A stretch of 64,000 nt of DNA from Bdellovibrio sp. ZAP7 (GCA_945874535.1 CAMCGZ010000004.1:1-64000); one strand, 5' to 3'; counted from the first letter of the stretch, positions 51,257 through 63,866 are shown. The notes: a model not told the origin generated them from the letters alone. Numbers and translations are program-made.

Positions 51257-52900
51257 ATGGCGGACAGTAAAAAAATTTCGAGTTCCTCGACAGCGGAGTA
51301 TTTTTCCAAGAATCTTCAACAGGTTGGGTTTTCGAGCCAGACCAAGGCGGTTCTGACGACGCTGAAGGAAGCGGTCGACAACGCACTCGACGCCTGTGAA
51401 GAGCATGGGATCACTCCAGACCTCAAGGTCGAGATCGACCGTCTCGGGCCCGGTTCGATCAAGAACTCGGAACGGATCCGGGTGGTGGTGGAAGACAATG
51501 GTCCCGGCATCGATGGAGAGGATCTTCCCAAGGTCTTCGGAGAGTATCTTGCCTCGTCGAAGTTCGGACGGGGACGTTGTACCCGCGGACAGCAAGGGAT
51601 CGGGATTTCGGCTGCGACCACCTGGGCGCAGCTCACCTGTGCTCAGGGCGCAAAAGTCGTCTCCAAGACCAAGGCCATGAGAAAGGCCGTTTCGGCCCTC
51701 ATCGAAGTGGATATCAAGAACAACAAGGGGGTCATGAAGAATCGGGAAACCTTCGATTGGGATCGCCCCCATGGAACCCGTGTGGAGTTCATGTTCGATG
51801 GGCGGATCCAGATCAACGGTGAGGCCGGGCTCTTGAACTATCTGCTCGGATCGACTCTCGTCAATCCGCACTTGAATCTCGAGTACAAACTCCCGGATCA
51901 GGAGTGGCAGAAGGTGGAACGTGTCACCCAGGAAATGCCGATGATCCCGGAGGCGACCGAGCCGCATCCCCATACCATGAAGCTCGGTGAGTTCATCGCC
52001 CATTCCCATTTGTTCGGCCGCCAGAAGGTATCGGCCTGGCTCAAGAAAGGTTTCAGCCGGATCGGTGATTCGGTCATCGATGAGATCGCCAAGAAGAAGG
52101 AATTCGGCCTCCCGAAGTCGATGTTCGAAAAGCTCGTGGATCAGTTGCCGGACGGTGAGCTCAACAAGCTGTTCTCGGCCATCCAGAACACCGAACTGAA
52201 GGCACCCTCCACCAATTCGGTTTTGAGTATCGGTGAGGACGCTCTCGCAAAATCGATCCAGCGTTTGGGGAAAGTCGATTATTTCTCTGTGGTGACCCGG
52301 AAACCGACCATTTGTGACTTCAAGCCGGTTCAGGTCGAGGTGGCCATTGCACGTCTGGAGTCCAAAAGCTCCGAGGCCGACAGCCCGGTTCAACTCTTGC
52401 GTTTCGCCAACCGGGTTCCGCTCCAGTTCGACAAATCCGCGTGCGCGATCGCCCAGTCGATCACTTCGGTGAACTGGCGTTCTTACGGATTGGCCCAGCC
52501 TAAGGATTCTTTCCCGACCGGCCCGTATATTTTTGCGGTTTCGGTGGTTTCACCTTTCATCAAATTCAAGAACGCTTCGAAAGAAACCATCGATGCTTCG
52601 GATGAATTGGTCGAGGAGATCCGACGTGCCTTGATGCAAGCCGGGCAGAAGTTGTCGCGTTACATCAAGGCCGAGCACAAAGCCAATGAACTCGAAGAGA
52701 AAATCCGCTACATCGAACAGTTCGGTCCCATTCTGGTGGAGGGACTGGCGCGGATCACGAATGCCAAAGAGGACCAGAAAAAGCGCGCGCGTGACGGTCT
52801 TTTGAAGATTCTCGGGCGCGACGCGACCGCTACTGAAAAAGAACTGACCGATGCGAATAAGAAGCTCGAGATCCAGAAAGCCAAGGACGCGGAGGAGTAG
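51257..52900 (+). CDS. top6B: DNA topoisomerase VI subunit B
   Basis: The ATPase subunit of a type IIB topoisomerase that decatenates and relaxes DNA, 547 residues from the ATG at 51257. The GHKL ATPase has EAVDNALDAC (N-box), VEDNGPGI (ATP lid D), GRGRCTRGQQGIGIS, and a transducer domain later. The H2TH domain lies around KKGFSRIGDSVIDEIAKKK. It is followed by subunit A with a two-base gap. Topoisomerase VI is typical of archaea and plants and is patchy in bacteria, so its presence here is notable. The subunit match is clear. Confidence 0.94.
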   Translation: MADSKKISSSSTAEYFSKNLQQVGFSSQTKAVLTTLKEAVDNALDACEEHGITPDLKVEIDRLGPGSIKNSERIRVVVEDNGPGIDGEDLPKVFGEYLASSKFGRGRCTRGQQGIGISAATTWAQLTCAQGAKVVSKTKAMRKAVSALIEVDIKNNKGVMKNRETFDWDRPHGTRVEFMFDGRIQINGEAGLLNYLLGSTLVNPHLNLEYKLPDQEWQKVERVTQEMPMIPEATEPHPHTMKLGEFIAHSHLFGRQKVSAWLKKGFSRIGDSVIDEIAKKKEFGLPKSMFEKLVDQLPDGELNKLFSAIQNTELKAPSTNSVLSIGEDALAKSIQRLGKVDYFSVVTRKPTICDFKPVQVEVAIARLESKSSEADSPVQLLRFANRVPLQFDKSACAIAQSITSVNWRSYGLAQPKDSFPTGPYIFAVSVVSPFIKFKNASKETIDASDELVEEIRRALMQAGQKLSRYIKAEHKANELEEKIRYIEQFGPILVEGLARITNAKEDQKKRARDGLLKILGRDATATEKELTDANKKLEIQKAKDAEE

Positions 52901-52902
52901 GA

Positions 52903-54063
52903 ATGAGTACTAGAAAAGGCGGCAAACTTCAGAGCGAGATTCCGGGCCTCAGTAAAGCCTTGTGCATGAAACTTCTCAGTGATCTCGAACGCGGGAAGCG
53001 ACCTGTGCTCCATGCGACCAAGTGCTCTCTCGATAATGCGATTTACAATCACAAGGTGGGGTATTTCACACCGGGTGGTAAAAAAGTCGCCACCGAGCTG
53101 AATGTCAGTTCGGTCAAGAAGATGTCCCGTGCGGTTTTCATGCTCGAGATTCTTCTGCGAAACATCGATACCGGCGCCGTCAACACCAAGCGCGAATTGT
53201 ACTACATCAGCAAGGGTGAAACAAAGGGAACGCCTTCACTGAAACCGCTCGATTTCACCGAGCAAGGCGAGAGCGACGATACGATCGATTTCATTTGCGA
53301 GCTCCTGGAGTGCTATCGCGAGGAGATGAACTGTTACGCCAACGACCGGGGCGGGCAGACCTATTCTCAAAACCTTGTTGTGACGGAAACCCTTCCGGAC
53401 GGGGATACCGCAGTGGTAGATCTTTCGAAGCTCGGAACCTCGCCTTTCCAGCCGAAGAACCGTCCCCAGAATCTCAGGCTCTCGATGAAAAAGAAGATCG
53501 ACTTCTGCCTCATTGTCGAGTCCGAAGGTACCGCAAACACTCTGGTCGCCAACGGAATGACCAAGCGGCACAATTGCATCGTGATGGGTGCCCAGGGTGT
53601 GCCGTCGAACGCGGTACGGGGTTGGGCCAAGCTCATCCAGGATCAATTGAGTGTTCCGATGTACTTCTTCGGGGACCTCGATGCGTACACCATGCAGAAT
53701 ATTTTCCGGACCTTGAAAGCCGGATCAGCGGCCTCTTTGATCCGGAACCAGGATTACAGTGCTCCGGATGTCCGTTTCCTCGGAGTGTTGCCGGAAGACA
53801 TCAAAAAATACGACTTGTTCGATTATCCGGTGAAGGAGAATGACGCACAGGAAGTCCGTGCGCTCAAGAAAGCCGATGATGCGCTCAGGAATGATCCGTT
53901 CTTCCAGGATAAAAAGAACAAGGGTTCAGCCGACATCCTCAGGTGGCTCATGAAAAACAAGCGCAGGTGCGAGCAGCAAGCGTACTTCTCGGTGAATCCG
54001 AAGGATCCGACGATGCCGGAGAAGATCATCATCGACAAGATCAAGAGGGGCGAGTACGTCTGA
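52903..54063 (+). CDS. top6A: DNA topoisomerase VI subunit A (Spo11-like)
   Basis: The DNA-cutting subunit of topoisomerase VI, 386 residues. The winged-helix 5Y-CAP domain has RELYYIS with a Tyr pair at 100-101; the second is the one expected to attack DNA, by analogy with Spo11. The TOPRIM domain has LIVESEGTAN (catalytic Glu) and FGDLDAYTMQN (Asp pair). It starts two bases after subunit B and has a Shine-Dalgarno (GGAGGAGT near the B stop). Because A and B are both intact, a working enzyme is expected. Its relation to gyrase and topo IV here is not known. Confidence 0.94.
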   Translation: MSTRKGGKLQSEIPGLSKALCMKLLSDLERGKRPVLHATKCSLDNAIYNHKVGYFTPGGKKVATELNVSSVKKMSRAVFMLEILLRNIDTGAVNTKRELYYISKGETKGTPSLKPLDFTEQGESDDTIDFICELLECYREEMNCYANDRGGQTYSQNLVVTETLPDGDTAVVDLSKLGTSPFQPKNRPQNLRLSMKKKIDFCLIVESEGTANTLVANGMTKRHNCIVMGAQGVPSNAVRGWAKLIQDQLSVPMYFFGDLDAYTMQNIFRTLKAGSAASLIRNQDYSAPDVRFLGVLPEDIKKYDLFDYPVKENDAQEVRALKKADDALRNDPFFQDKKNKGSADILRWLMKNKRRCEQQAYFSVNPKDPTMPEKIIIDKIKRGEYV

Positions 54064-54071
54064 TCCCGCTT

Positions 54072-54100
54072 CCTCGGGGCATCACTGGATGATGCCGAGG
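54072..54100. terminator. Hairpin after topo VI A, at the convergent junction
   Basis: CCTCGGGGCATCA and TGATGCCGAGG can pair with a two-base bulge. The hairpin spans the 3' end of the convergent secreted-protein gene. No T-run follows on the plus strand, so it may be a Rho-type or mRNA-stabilising hairpin. Confidence 0.38.
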
Positions 54101-54651
54101 TTCCGGTTGCACTTGGAGAGCTCGCTGAAATAAGAACCGCCGATTTGCACCTGGCCGGTTTCGAGGTCGACTCCCATGATGGAGTAGGGTCCGAGACCAC
54201 TGCCGTTTTTGGACGAACAGTAGATTCCGGTCTTTGCATCTTCCGACAAGATCAGGTCCTGGCTCATCTTGATGCAGGCGCCGAGGGAGGTCGACACCGC
54301 GCGATCGAAGCGGACGTGACGCCCGTTTTGAATCATCCCGAGAATCCAAGGCCCACGACCGTCCCGGTCACGGGAAGTGCAGAGGAGGGGATTCGAGGGA
54401 GTGTTCCGGACCGCATCCATGGCCTGGGTACAATCCTCCATGCGCTGGTAGGAAGTTCCGGGAATGAAGGTGGTCTGGATGCCCGAAAGGAGTGCCAGGG
54501 TATAAGGGTTCCGGCCATCACGGTGGGCCGGGACGCAAGCATAGGGACCAGGCGTTGCGGAGGCTCCAGGGTCTTCACCGCCGAGCCACTGGGCCTGGCT
54601 GGGCACTTGGGAAAGCATTCCGAGGATGACGATCCAAATCCGGTTTTTCAT
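54082..54651 (-). CDS. Exported protein made of three Cys-pair repeats
   Basis: A 189-residue protein with a signal peptide (1-20, ending VPSQA). The mature part is three repeats of about 52 residues, each starting with a Cys, then GxxP[YW] and a hydrophobic strand, and ending with a second Cys 35-36 residues later: C39/C74, C91/C126 and C145/C181. Each pair could form a disulfide. I do not recognise the family. The ATG at 54651 follows AGGGGGTCCC; the longer frame is rejected. It is convergent with topo VI A. Confidence 0.78.
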   Translation of the reverse strand: MKNRIWIVILGMLSQVPSQAQWLGGEDPGASATPGPYACVPAHRDGRNPYTLALLSGIQTTFIPGTSYQRMEDCTQAMDAVRNTPSNPLLCTSRDRDGRGPWILGMIQNGRHVRFDRAVSTSLGACIKMSQDLILSEDAKTGIYCSSKNGSGLGPYSIMGVDLETGQVQIGGSYFSELSKCNRNLGIIQ

Positions 54652-54707
54652 GGGACCCCCTGTTTGGGGCCGGACATTAAGCAATTGGAAGCGCCTTGTC
54701 AAGGATC

Positions 54708-55106
54708 TTATCGGGGGCGCGATTCGACCATTTTCCTGAAGGATTCCTCGAATCCGACCCAGGTGTCGATATCGCCGGTAGAGACCCCGGCCTTGGCCAG
54801 AACTTCCTCCAGGATCCGGATCCGTCGATCGAAGTGACCGGCCAAGATTGGAGCGAGATTCCGGTGTGCCGTTGCGGGCCCGTGCTCCGGAGGGGACTGG
54901 ATCAGCCCGGCAGAGTGCAGAACAAAGAGGCTCTGCTTGTCGGCGATGCTGTCGGGATCCTTGCCGGTGAAAAAGAATCCGATCATCACATCTTGAGCCA
55001 TGGTCCTGTAAAACTGGCGCATCAGATCTTTGAAAGCGTCTTCGCCTCCGAGGGATCGGACGAGTCCTTGAAGGCGTTCACGTGAAAGAGGGAGACGTTG
55101 GGTCAT
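54708..55106 (-). CDS. Truncated-globin-like haem protein
   Basis: A 132-residue single-domain protein with a truncated haemoglobin pattern: GGEDAF at the start of the B helix region, FYRTM with a possible Tyr33 at B10, and AHRNLAPILAGHFDRRI with His81 as the likely proximal haem ligand. The usual length is 115-135. Possible roles are binding of oxygen or nitric oxide. The ATG directly follows the T-tract of the terminator at 55107-55137, with no Shine-Dalgarno, so the message would be leaderless or come from readthrough. Family call moderate to good. Confidence 0.72.
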   Translation of the reverse strand: MTQRLPLSRERLQGLVRSLGGEDAFKDLMRQFYRTMAQDVMIGFFFTGKDPDSIADKQSLFVLHSAGLIQSPPEHGPATAHRNLAPILAGHFDRRIRILEEVLAKAGVSTGDIDTWVGFEESFRKMVESRPR

Positions 55107-55137
55107 AAAAAAAGGCGGAGCGGTTGCCCGCTCCGCC
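55107..55137 (-). terminator. Strong Rho-independent terminator of the FKBP gene
   Basis: On the minus strand a 10-bp GC-rich stem (GGCGGAGCGG / CCGCTCCGCC) with a short loop is followed by seven T residues. It lies just after the FKBP gene stop at 55149. The T-tract runs directly into the ATG of the globin-like gene. Confidence 0.9.
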
Positions 55138-55148
55138 CCTGGTCAGGT

Positions 55149-55601
55149 TCACTTCACGTCCATGAGTTCGACGTCGAAGTACAAAGTGGAGTTCGGAGGA
55201 ATCATGCCGATGGCGCGATCGCCGTAAGCTTTGTCAGCAGGAATGGTCAGCTTGCGCTTACCGCCGACTTTCAATCCGAGGAGGCCTTCATCCCAACCTT
55301 TGATCACTTGGCCGGAACCCAGTACGAAAGTGATCGGTTCCTTGCCAGCGGAAGAATCGAATTTGGTGCCATCCTTAAGTGTGCCGGTGTAGTGAACCGA
55401 TACGGTTTTTCCGTTCACTGCTTCAGCGCCTTTTCCGGCCTGGACTTCTACGATCTCGAGCTTGCCGGCTTCTGCAGCAGGAGCTTGAGCGACTTGTTGA
55501 GTGGCAGGTTGAGCAGGAGCGCTTTCAGTGGCCTCCTCTTTTTTGGTGCATGCGGTTGCGAAAACAAGAGTAGCAAGTGTGATGAAGAACATGGATTTCA
55601 T
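55149..55601 (-). CDS. FKBP-type peptidyl-prolyl isomerase lipoprotein
   Basis: A 150-residue protein. The signal ends in a lipobox FATAC (Cys18), so it is a lipoprotein, probably attached to the inner or outer membrane and facing the periplasm. A Ser/Ala/Gln-rich linker (about 20-45) precedes the FKBP domain, which carries [34 protein letters not shown] and a C-terminal strand YFDVELMD. Isomerase active-site residues (Tyr, Phe, Asp, Trp) look intact. The ATG at 55601 is preceded by GGAAA. It ends in a strong terminator and is divergent from uppP. Confidence 0.93.
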   Translation of the reverse strand: MKSMFFITLATLVFATACTKKEEATESAPAQPATQQVAQAPAAEAGKLEIVEVQAGKGAEAVNGKTVSVHYTGTLKDGTKFDSSAGKEPITFVLGSGQVIKGWDEGLLGLKVGGKRKLTIPADKAYGDRAIGMIPPNSTLYFDVELMDVK

Positions 55602-55680
55602 GGTTGTAGTTTCCTTTCCGAACGTTGATGTCCCTATAATAGATCTGGAATTCGTTGATTGACAAGAGTAGTCTTCTATC

Positions 55681-56472
55681 ATGAATCCTTTTGATGCATT
55701 CTGGTTCGGCCTGGTTCAAGGTGCGACCGAATACCTGCCGGTGAGCAGTTCCGCCCACCTTTTGCTGCTCCCCAGGGTTCTGGGCACTCCGGATCCCGGA
55801 TTGGCCTTCGATGTGTTTCTGCATGTGGGCACGCTTTTGGCCACTGCGGTTTATTTCTTCAAGGACTGGCTCGAGATTCTTAAAAATCCACTTCCAAAGA
55901 AGGATGGGAAGAAAACACTTTCCTGGATGCATCTGGTGGTCGGTACCGTTCCTGCCGTAGTGGCAGGTGCACTTCTGAACGGGTGGATCTCATCGCACCT
56001 GAGGTCTCTCTGGATACTCTGGATCACCCTTCCTTTATTCGGGGTACTGTTGTGGTGGGTGGACCGGAAGGTTACGGCCGATCGGAAGCTCTGTGATGCA
56101 AGTCTGAAGGATCTTTGGGTCATTGGCTGTATTCAAGCACTGGCGCTGGTTCCGGGTGTTTCGCGCTCTGGAAGCACCATCACGGCTTCGCGACTGCTCG
56201 GTTTCGGTAGAGCCGAATCAGCTAGGATTTCGTTTCTGCTTTCGCTCCCGATCACTCTCGGGGCGGTGATTTATGAGAGTCGCCATTGGCATGAGTTGAT
56301 GGACTCGATTTCGGGGGCCGGCCCCCTCCTGATCGGAACGCTCACGGCTCTGGTTTCGGGCGCCTTGGCGATCCACTTGTTGATCAAGTGGGTTAGCCGG
56401 ACCAGCTTTGCCATTTTCGCAGTTTACCGGGTGATCGTCGCCGTGCTGGTGGCCTGGTTGCTCGGTCCCTGA
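55681..56472 (+). CDS. uppP: Undecaprenyl-diphosphatase UppP (BacA)
   Basis: A 263-residue inner-membrane enzyme that recycles the undecaprenyl lipid carrier for cell-wall synthesis. The active-site motifs are [14 protein letters not shown] near the N-terminus and [17 protein letters not shown] in the second half. About seven membrane helices are evident. The length fits (E. coli 273). The last 49 bases overlap the convergent LOG-family gene. The start at 55681 is at the end of an AT-rich gap. Confidence 0.95.
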   Translation: MNPFDAFWFGLVQGATEYLPVSSSAHLLLLPRVLGTPDPGLAFDVFLHVGTLLATAVYFFKDWLEILKNPLPKKDGKKTLSWMHLVVGTVPAVVAGALLNGWISSHLRSLWILWITLPLFGVLLWWVDRKVTADRKLCDASLKDLWVIGCIQALALVPGVSRSGSTITASRLLGFGRAESARISFLLSLPITLGAVIYESRHWHELMDSISGAGPLLIGTLTALVSGALAIHLLIKWVSRTSFAIFAVYRVIVAVLVAWLLGP

Positions 56473-57143
56473 ATTCCGAGGTAGCTCAATGCCTCTTCCG
56501 CAGTATCGGCGACATGGAGCCGGGCGAATTCAGCCTCGGTGATCATTCCCTGGGGAATGAGGGTCTTACGGCACCAATCCAGAAGACCGCCCCAGAACTC
56601 GCTCCCGATCAAAACCACGGGTCTGGGATGCATTTTCCGGGTCTGGATCAAAGTGATGATCTCAAAGCACTCATCGAGGGTTCCGAAGCCTCCAGGAAGG
56701 ATCAAAAAGGCCTCGCTATAACGGCAGAGAAGGACTTTCCGGACAAAAAAGTACCGGCAGACCAGACTGTGCGTCAGGTAAGGGTTCGCTTTTTGCTCGC
56801 GCTCGATCGTGATGTTGATCCCGATGGAGGGCGCCCCTGCCTCGAAGGCCCCGCGGTTTGCCGCTTGCATCACCGCTCCGCCACCACCGGTGACAATGGC
56901 GATTCCCTGGTCGCCGATCTGTCTGGCAACGGTTCGCGCCAGATCGCAGTAAGGGTGATCATCGGGAGTGCGCGCGCTACCGAATACGGTAATGGCCCGA
57001 CGGGTGTTCCTCAGAAAATGAAATCCCCTCCAGAACTGAAACCCGATCCGGAAAAACATCGCGATATCAGCGATCACCCGTGCGCGATAGGGCGCTTGGT
57101 GTCCCAATGAGGATCTGGAGCGGTCCATGTGGAGCGGGTTCAC
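56424..57143 (-). CDS. LOG-family protein (cytokinin-riboside-monophosphate phosphoribohydrolase-like)
   Basis: A 239-residue Rossmann-like protein. The family motif PGGFGTLDE is present, as is the TGGGGAVMQAANRGAFEAG nucleotide-binding pattern. Members hydrolyse nucleoside 5'-monophosphates and are often misannotated as lysine decarboxylases. An N-terminal extension of about 40 residues includes aromatic residues. The start GTG at 57143 overlaps the stop of the previous gene (GTGA); an ATG 15 bases later is an alternative. It overlaps uppP at its 3' end. Confidence 0.88.
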   Translation of the reverse strand: MNPLHMDRSRSSLGHQAPYRARVIADIAMFFRIGFQFWRGFHFLRNTRRAITVFGSARTPDDHPYCDLARTVARQIGDQGIAIVTGGGGAVMQAANRGAFEAGAPSIGINITIEREQKANPYLTHSLVCRYFFVRKVLLCRYSEAFLILPGGFGTLDECFEIITLIQTRKMHPRPVVLIGSEFWGGLLDWCRKTLIPQGMITEAEFARLHVADTAEEALSYLGIQGPSNQATSTATITR

Positions 57144-57403
57144 GTCTTCTTCTTTTTCGGTACTGGCTTGCCCGAAAGGTACTGTTCCGTGACCAGTTTC
57201 AGCTTGGTCTTCACGTTATCGGAACGCTCCTGATCGAGCAGGATTTCGATCGCTCTGATCTCATCCTCGAGTTCCCAGCGTGAAAGCATGCTCGAAGAAA
57301 GCTCATCGTGAGTCTCCGGATCTTTCATGCTGGCGATCACCTTGAGCTTGTGTCTCAAGCCGAGCATCCGTTGAACCAGTTCGAGCTTTTCTTCACGGGT
57401 CAT
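57140..57403 (-). CDS. Small helical protein of unknown function
   Basis: An 87-residue protein predicted to be mostly two charged helices (a coiled-coil hairpin) ending in a Lys-rich tail (PVPKKKKT). No domain is recognised. It starts 11 bases after the end of acnA and overlaps the LOG-family gene by four bases, so the three are probably one transcript. A role as a small regulatory or nucleic-acid-associated protein is possible from its charge but not shown. Confidence 0.72.
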   Translation of the reverse strand: MTREEKLELVQRMLGLRHKLKVIASMKDPETHDELSSSMLSRWELEDEIRAIEILLDQERSDNVKTKLKLVTEQYLSGKPVPKKKKT

Positions 57404-57414
57404 GAGGGTTCCTC

Positions 57415-60117
<2,703 letters not shown>

Positions 60118-60221
60118 ATGGGTAGAAGTTTAGAATAGGAAGCGCCGCGTTGTCGAACGAATTCGGATTCTTTTCGGGACTCCTGAGTTGCAAGTCCCCG
60201 CCAATGGTCCATAATGTGGCC

Positions 60222-61913
60222 ATGGAAAAAATTTGGCACAAAAGTTACCAACCTGGTGTTCCCAGCGTCATCGATACGAATCAGTTCGTGTCTTTGGTGG
60301 ATCTTCTGGAAAATACTTTTCAGCGTTTTGCAACCCGTCCGGCATTCCACAACATGGGGAAGACCCTGAGTTATGCGGAAATCGACCGGTTGAGCTACCG
60401 TTTTGCGTGCTATTTGCAGAACGATCTCAAGCTTTCCCGCGGCGATCGTGTGGCGATCATGATGCCGAATATTCTCCAGTATCCCGTCGCTTTGTTCGGG
60501 CTCTTGCGTGCGGGAATGGTCGCAGTGAACTGCAATCCGCTCTACACTCCGCGCGAACTCGAGCACCAGCTCCGTGACTCCGGAGCCAAGGCGATCGTGA
60601 TCGTCGCCAATTTCGCCCACGTTCTTGAAAAGGCGATCGAGAAGACCGACGTGAAACATGTGGTGATCACCGAACTCGGAGATCTTCTCCCCTTTCCGAA
60701 ACGCCTGTTGGTGAATGCGGTGGTGAAACACGTTAAGAAGATGGTTCCCGATTACAGGATTTCGGGGGCATGGAGTTTTCTCGGGGCCCTGGCTGCCGGT
60801 GCGACGACCACGCTCAGCAAGCCGATGGTCCGCAGTGAGGATCTGGCTTTCTTGCAATACACAGGCGGAACCACCGGTGTTTCGAAGGGTGCGATGCTTT
60901 CGCATGGAAACATCGTGGCGAACTTTCTTCAGGCGAAGGCTTGGATTCAATTCCTGGTAAAAGAGGGCGAAGAGATCATCATCACGCCGCTGCCACTCTA
61001 TCATATTTTCTCACTCACAGCGAATTGCATGATTTTCTGTTCGGTGGGTGCACTGAACGTTCTGATCACGAATCCGAGGGATATCCCTGGGTTTGTGAAA
61101 GAGCTGAAGAAGTGGAAGTTCACGGCGATCACGGGCGTCAACACCTTATTCAACGGCCTGTTGAACCATCCGGAATTCAAAGACTTGAATTTTTCGGGAC
61201 TGAAGGTGGCGCTGGGGGGTGGTATGGCCGTTCAGCGTGCGGTTGCCGAGAAATGGAAGCAAATCACCGGAGTGCCGCTGATCGAGGCTTACGGACTCAC
61301 TGAAACCTCTCCTGCCGCTTGTATCAATCCGATGAACTTGAAGGATTACAACGGATACATCGGGCTTCCCTTGCCTTCGACCGAGATGGCGATCCTCGAT
61401 GATGCCGGTAAAGAGCTCGATGTGGGTCTGGTGGGTGAAATCAGCATTCGTGGTCCACAGGTCATGAAAGGCTACTGGAACCGTCCGGATGAAACTGCCA
61501 AAGTGATGACTGGCGACGGTTATTTCAGGACCGGCGATCTCGGTTACATGAACGATGAAGGGTACTTCAAGATCGTCGATCGTAAGAAAGACATGATCCT
61601 GGTTTCCGGCTTCAATGTCTATCCGAACGAGATCGAGGATGTTCTCGCGCTTCAGCCCAAGGTTCTTGAAGTGGCGGCCATCGGAGTGCCTGACGATAAG
61701 TCAGGCGAGGCGGTGAAAGTATTCGTGGTGAAAAAGGATCCTTCGCTGACCGAGGATGAACTCCGGGCCTACGCGAAGGCCAATTTCACGGGTTATAAGC
61801 TTCCGAAGTACGTGGAGTTCCGTCAGGAACTCCCTAAAAGCAACGTTGGTAAGATCCTGAGGAAGGACCTCAGAGACCAGGAACTCAAGAAAGGACAGTC
61901 TCACAATGGCTAA
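60222..61913 (+). CDS. fadD: Long-chain fatty acid-CoA ligase
   Basis: A 563-residue AMP-forming ligase that activates fatty acids with ATP and CoA. The AMP-binding motif [13 protein letters not shown], the YGLTETSPA motif and the C-terminal [20 protein letters not shown] region are present, and length is close to E. coli FadD (561). The ATG at 60222 is chosen as it gives the usual N-terminus; starts at 60150 and 60204 are possible. The stop overlaps icd by eight bases. It probably feeds beta-oxidation. Confidence 0.94.
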   Translation: MEKIWHKSYQPGVPSVIDTNQFVSLVDLLENTFQRFATRPAFHNMGKTLSYAEIDRLSYRFACYLQNDLKLSRGDRVAIMMPNILQYPVALFGLLRAGMVAVNCNPLYTPRELEHQLRDSGAKAIVIVANFAHVLEKAIEKTDVKHVVITELGDLLPFPKRLLVNAVVKHVKKMVPDYRISGAWSFLGALAAGATTTLSKPMVRSEDLAFLQYTGGTTGVSKGAMLSHGNIVANFLQAKAWIQFLVKEGEEIIITPLPLYHIFSLTANCMIFCSVGALNVLITNPRDIPGFVKELKKWKFTAITGVNTLFNGLLNHPEFKDLNFSGLKVALGGGMAVQRAVAEKWKQITGVPLIEAYGLTETSPAACINPMNLKDYNGYIGLPLPSTEMAILDDAGKELDVGLVGEISIRGPQVMKGYWNRPDETAKVMTGDGYFRTGDLGYMNDEGYFKIVDRKKDMILVSGFNVYPNEIEDVLALQPKVLEVAAIGVPDDKSGEAVKVFVVKKDPSLTEDELRAYAKANFTGYKLPKYVEFRQELPKSNVGKILRKDLRDQELKKGQSHNG

Positions 61914-63138
61914 GATCAAGGTTCAGAATCCGGTAGTGGAACTCGACGGGGATGAGATGACCCGGATCATCTGGAAGTACATCAAGGACCGTTTGATCCT
62001 TCCTTACCTCGATCTCGAAATCAAATATTACGACCTCGGGATGGAATTCCGTGACAAGACCGACGACAAAGTGACCATCGAGTCAGCAGAGGCGATCAAA
62101 AAGTACAACGTGGGCATCAAGTGCGCGACCATCACTCCGGATGAGGCGCGTGTGAAGGAGTTCAACCTGAAGCAGATGTGGAAGTCGCCGAACGGGACGA
62201 TCCGCAACATTCTGGATGGCACCGTGTTTCGCGAGCCTATCGTTTGTAAGAATATTCCACGGCTCGTTCCGAATTGGACCGCTCCCATCATCATCGGGCG
62301 GCATGCGTTCGGAGACCAGTACCGTGCGACTGACACTGTGATCAAGGGGAAGGGCAAGCTCACCATGACCTTCACTCCTGAAGACGGCTCGGCCCCACAG
62401 GTGTTTGACGTCTATAACTACAAAGGCGATGGTGTGGCATTGGCGATGTACAATACGGACGAATCCATCACCGGTTTCGCCCACGCTTGCTTCCGGATGG
62501 CGTTGACCAAGAAGTGGCCACTGTACCTTTCGACCAAGAACACCATCCTCAAGAAGTACGACGGCCGTTTCAAAGATATTTTCGAGGCTGTTTACCAGAA
62601 GGATTACAAAGCCCAGTACGAGGCCGCAGGAATCACCTATGAGCACCGCCTGATCGACGACATGGTCGCTTCTGCACTCAAGTGGAACGGCAATTTTGTC
62701 TGGGCTTGCAAGAACTACGACGGGGACGTGCAGTCCGACACCGTCGCCCAGGGCTTCGGTTCTCTCGGTCTCATGACTTCGGTGCTGCTGACTCCGGATG
62801 GAAAAACTCTGGAAGCCGAGGCTGCACACGGCACGGTGACCCGCCATTACCGGATGCACCAGCAGGGCAAACCGACCTCCACGAATCCGATCGCGTCGAT
62901 CTTTGCCTGGACGAGAGGCCTCGCTTTCCGGGGCAAGCTCGATCAGAACCCCGATCTGATCCGGTTTGCTGAGACGCTCGAAGACGTCTGCATCAAGACG
63001 GTGGAGAGCGGCAAGATGACCAAGGATCTGGCAGTCTGCATTTACGGTGACAAAGTCGCATCCCATCAGTACCTCAATACTGAGCCGTTTCTCGAGGCTT
63101 TGAACGAGGCACTGGCCCACAGGCTGAATCTGGCTTGA
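61906..63138 (+). CDS. icd: NADP-dependent isocitrate dehydrogenase, eukaryotic-type (type II)
   Basis: A 410-residue TCA enzyme that oxidatively decarboxylates isocitrate to 2-oxoglutarate. The N-terminus ([18 protein letters not shown]), [16 protein letters not shown] and [13 protein letters not shown] match the homodimeric type II enzymes of eukaryotes and some bacteria rather than the E. coli type. The start overlaps fadD by eight bases, and the stop overlaps the TTG start of the next gene. This suggests an operon of fatty-acid activation and TCA enzymes. Confidence 0.95.
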   Translation: MAKIKVQNPVVELDGDEMTRIIWKYIKDRLILPYLDLEIKYYDLGMEFRDKTDDKVTIESAEAIKKYNVGIKCATITPDEARVKEFNLKQMWKSPNGTIRNILDGTVFREPIVCKNIPRLVPNWTAPIIIGRHAFGDQYRATDTVIKGKGKLTMTFTPEDGSAPQVFDVYNYKGDGVALAMYNTDESITGFAHACFRMALTKKWPLYLSTKNTILKKYDGRFKDIFEAVYQKDYKAQYEAAGITYEHRLIDDMVASALKWNGNFVWACKNYDGDVQSDTVAQGFGSLGLMTSVLLTPDGKTLEAEAAHGTVTRHYRMHQQGKPTSTNPIASIFAWTRGLAFRGKLDQNPDLIRFAETLEDVCIKTVESGKMTKDLAVCIYGDKVASHQYLNTEPFLEALNEALAHRLNLA

Positions 63139-63866
63139 AGCCGTTCTGGTTGATCCTGCTCGCAGGAATGTTTTTTCAGAGTCCCGCATTCCCGGCACCG
63201 AAATACGGTCCGGGGGTGCGGGCTCTTTCCACTGATTCAGAGGCTCTCAGGAGGAATCCTTCCCCGGATTTCTGGAGTCTGATTCCCTATTACACGCCTC
63301 AGCAGGATTCCCGATCCTGTTCGATCGCATCTTTCAGCATGATGCTGAATGCGTTCGACGTACTGAAAGGGGAACGCAAATCAGAGGATCGTTTGATCGA
63401 TCAGAAGGCTTTCGTCAAGTTGATGCTCGACATGAGGCCCATCGAGCGGTTTTTCGGTCGTCTGATTCCCGGCAAGACCCTTTCACTCGAGGAGTTCGGG
63501 ACTGTGGCGGCTGAGGCGCTCAAGCGGAGAGGGCATCGAGGGCTCAAGGTCGAAGTGATCCATGCCGAGGGAAAGGCCTGGAAAGAAAGGGTCGAATCCG
63601 CACTGAAGGCCAATGAGAATTCCTCGAAGGACCTGATCCTTGCTAATTTTTTGCAGAGCGAACTCACCGGTGACCCCGAAGGCAAAGTGGGGCATGTCGC
63701 ACCGGTTGCAGCTTATGATGCCCGGTCGGGGAGTGTTCTGATTCTCGATCCGGATCGCGAGTACTACGAACCGTACTGGGTGCCCATGACGACCTTTTTA
63801 AAAGGGCTCGAGACCCGCGATAGTGATGCAGGACGGAACCGCGGTATTCTATGGATCCACCCCTAA
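63135..63866 (+). CDS. Exported phytochelatin-synthase-like cysteine peptidase
   Basis: A 243-residue protein with a signal peptide (1-21). The catalytic triad of phytochelatin-synthase-like proteins is visible: Cys62 in [12 protein letters not shown], His187 in [10 protein letters not shown] and Asp205 in [15 protein letters not shown]. Bacterial members usually act as glutathione or gamma-glutamylcysteine peptidases. The start is a TTG overlapping the icd stop (TTGA), which is supported by the signal peptide that follows. A lipoprotein gene follows after four bases. Substrate not shown by the sequence. Confidence 0.8.
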   Translation: MKPFWLILLAGMFFQSPAFPAPKYGPGVRALSTDSEALRRNPSPDFWSLIPYYTPQQDSRSCSIASFSMMLNAFDVLKGERKSEDRLIDQKAFVKLMLDMRPIERFFGRLIPGKTLSLEEFGTVAAEALKRRGHRGLKVEVIHAEGKAWKERVESALKANENSSKDLILANFLQSELTGDPEGKVGHVAPVAAYDARSGSVLILDPDREYYEPYWVPMTTFLKGLETRDSDAGRNRGILWIHP

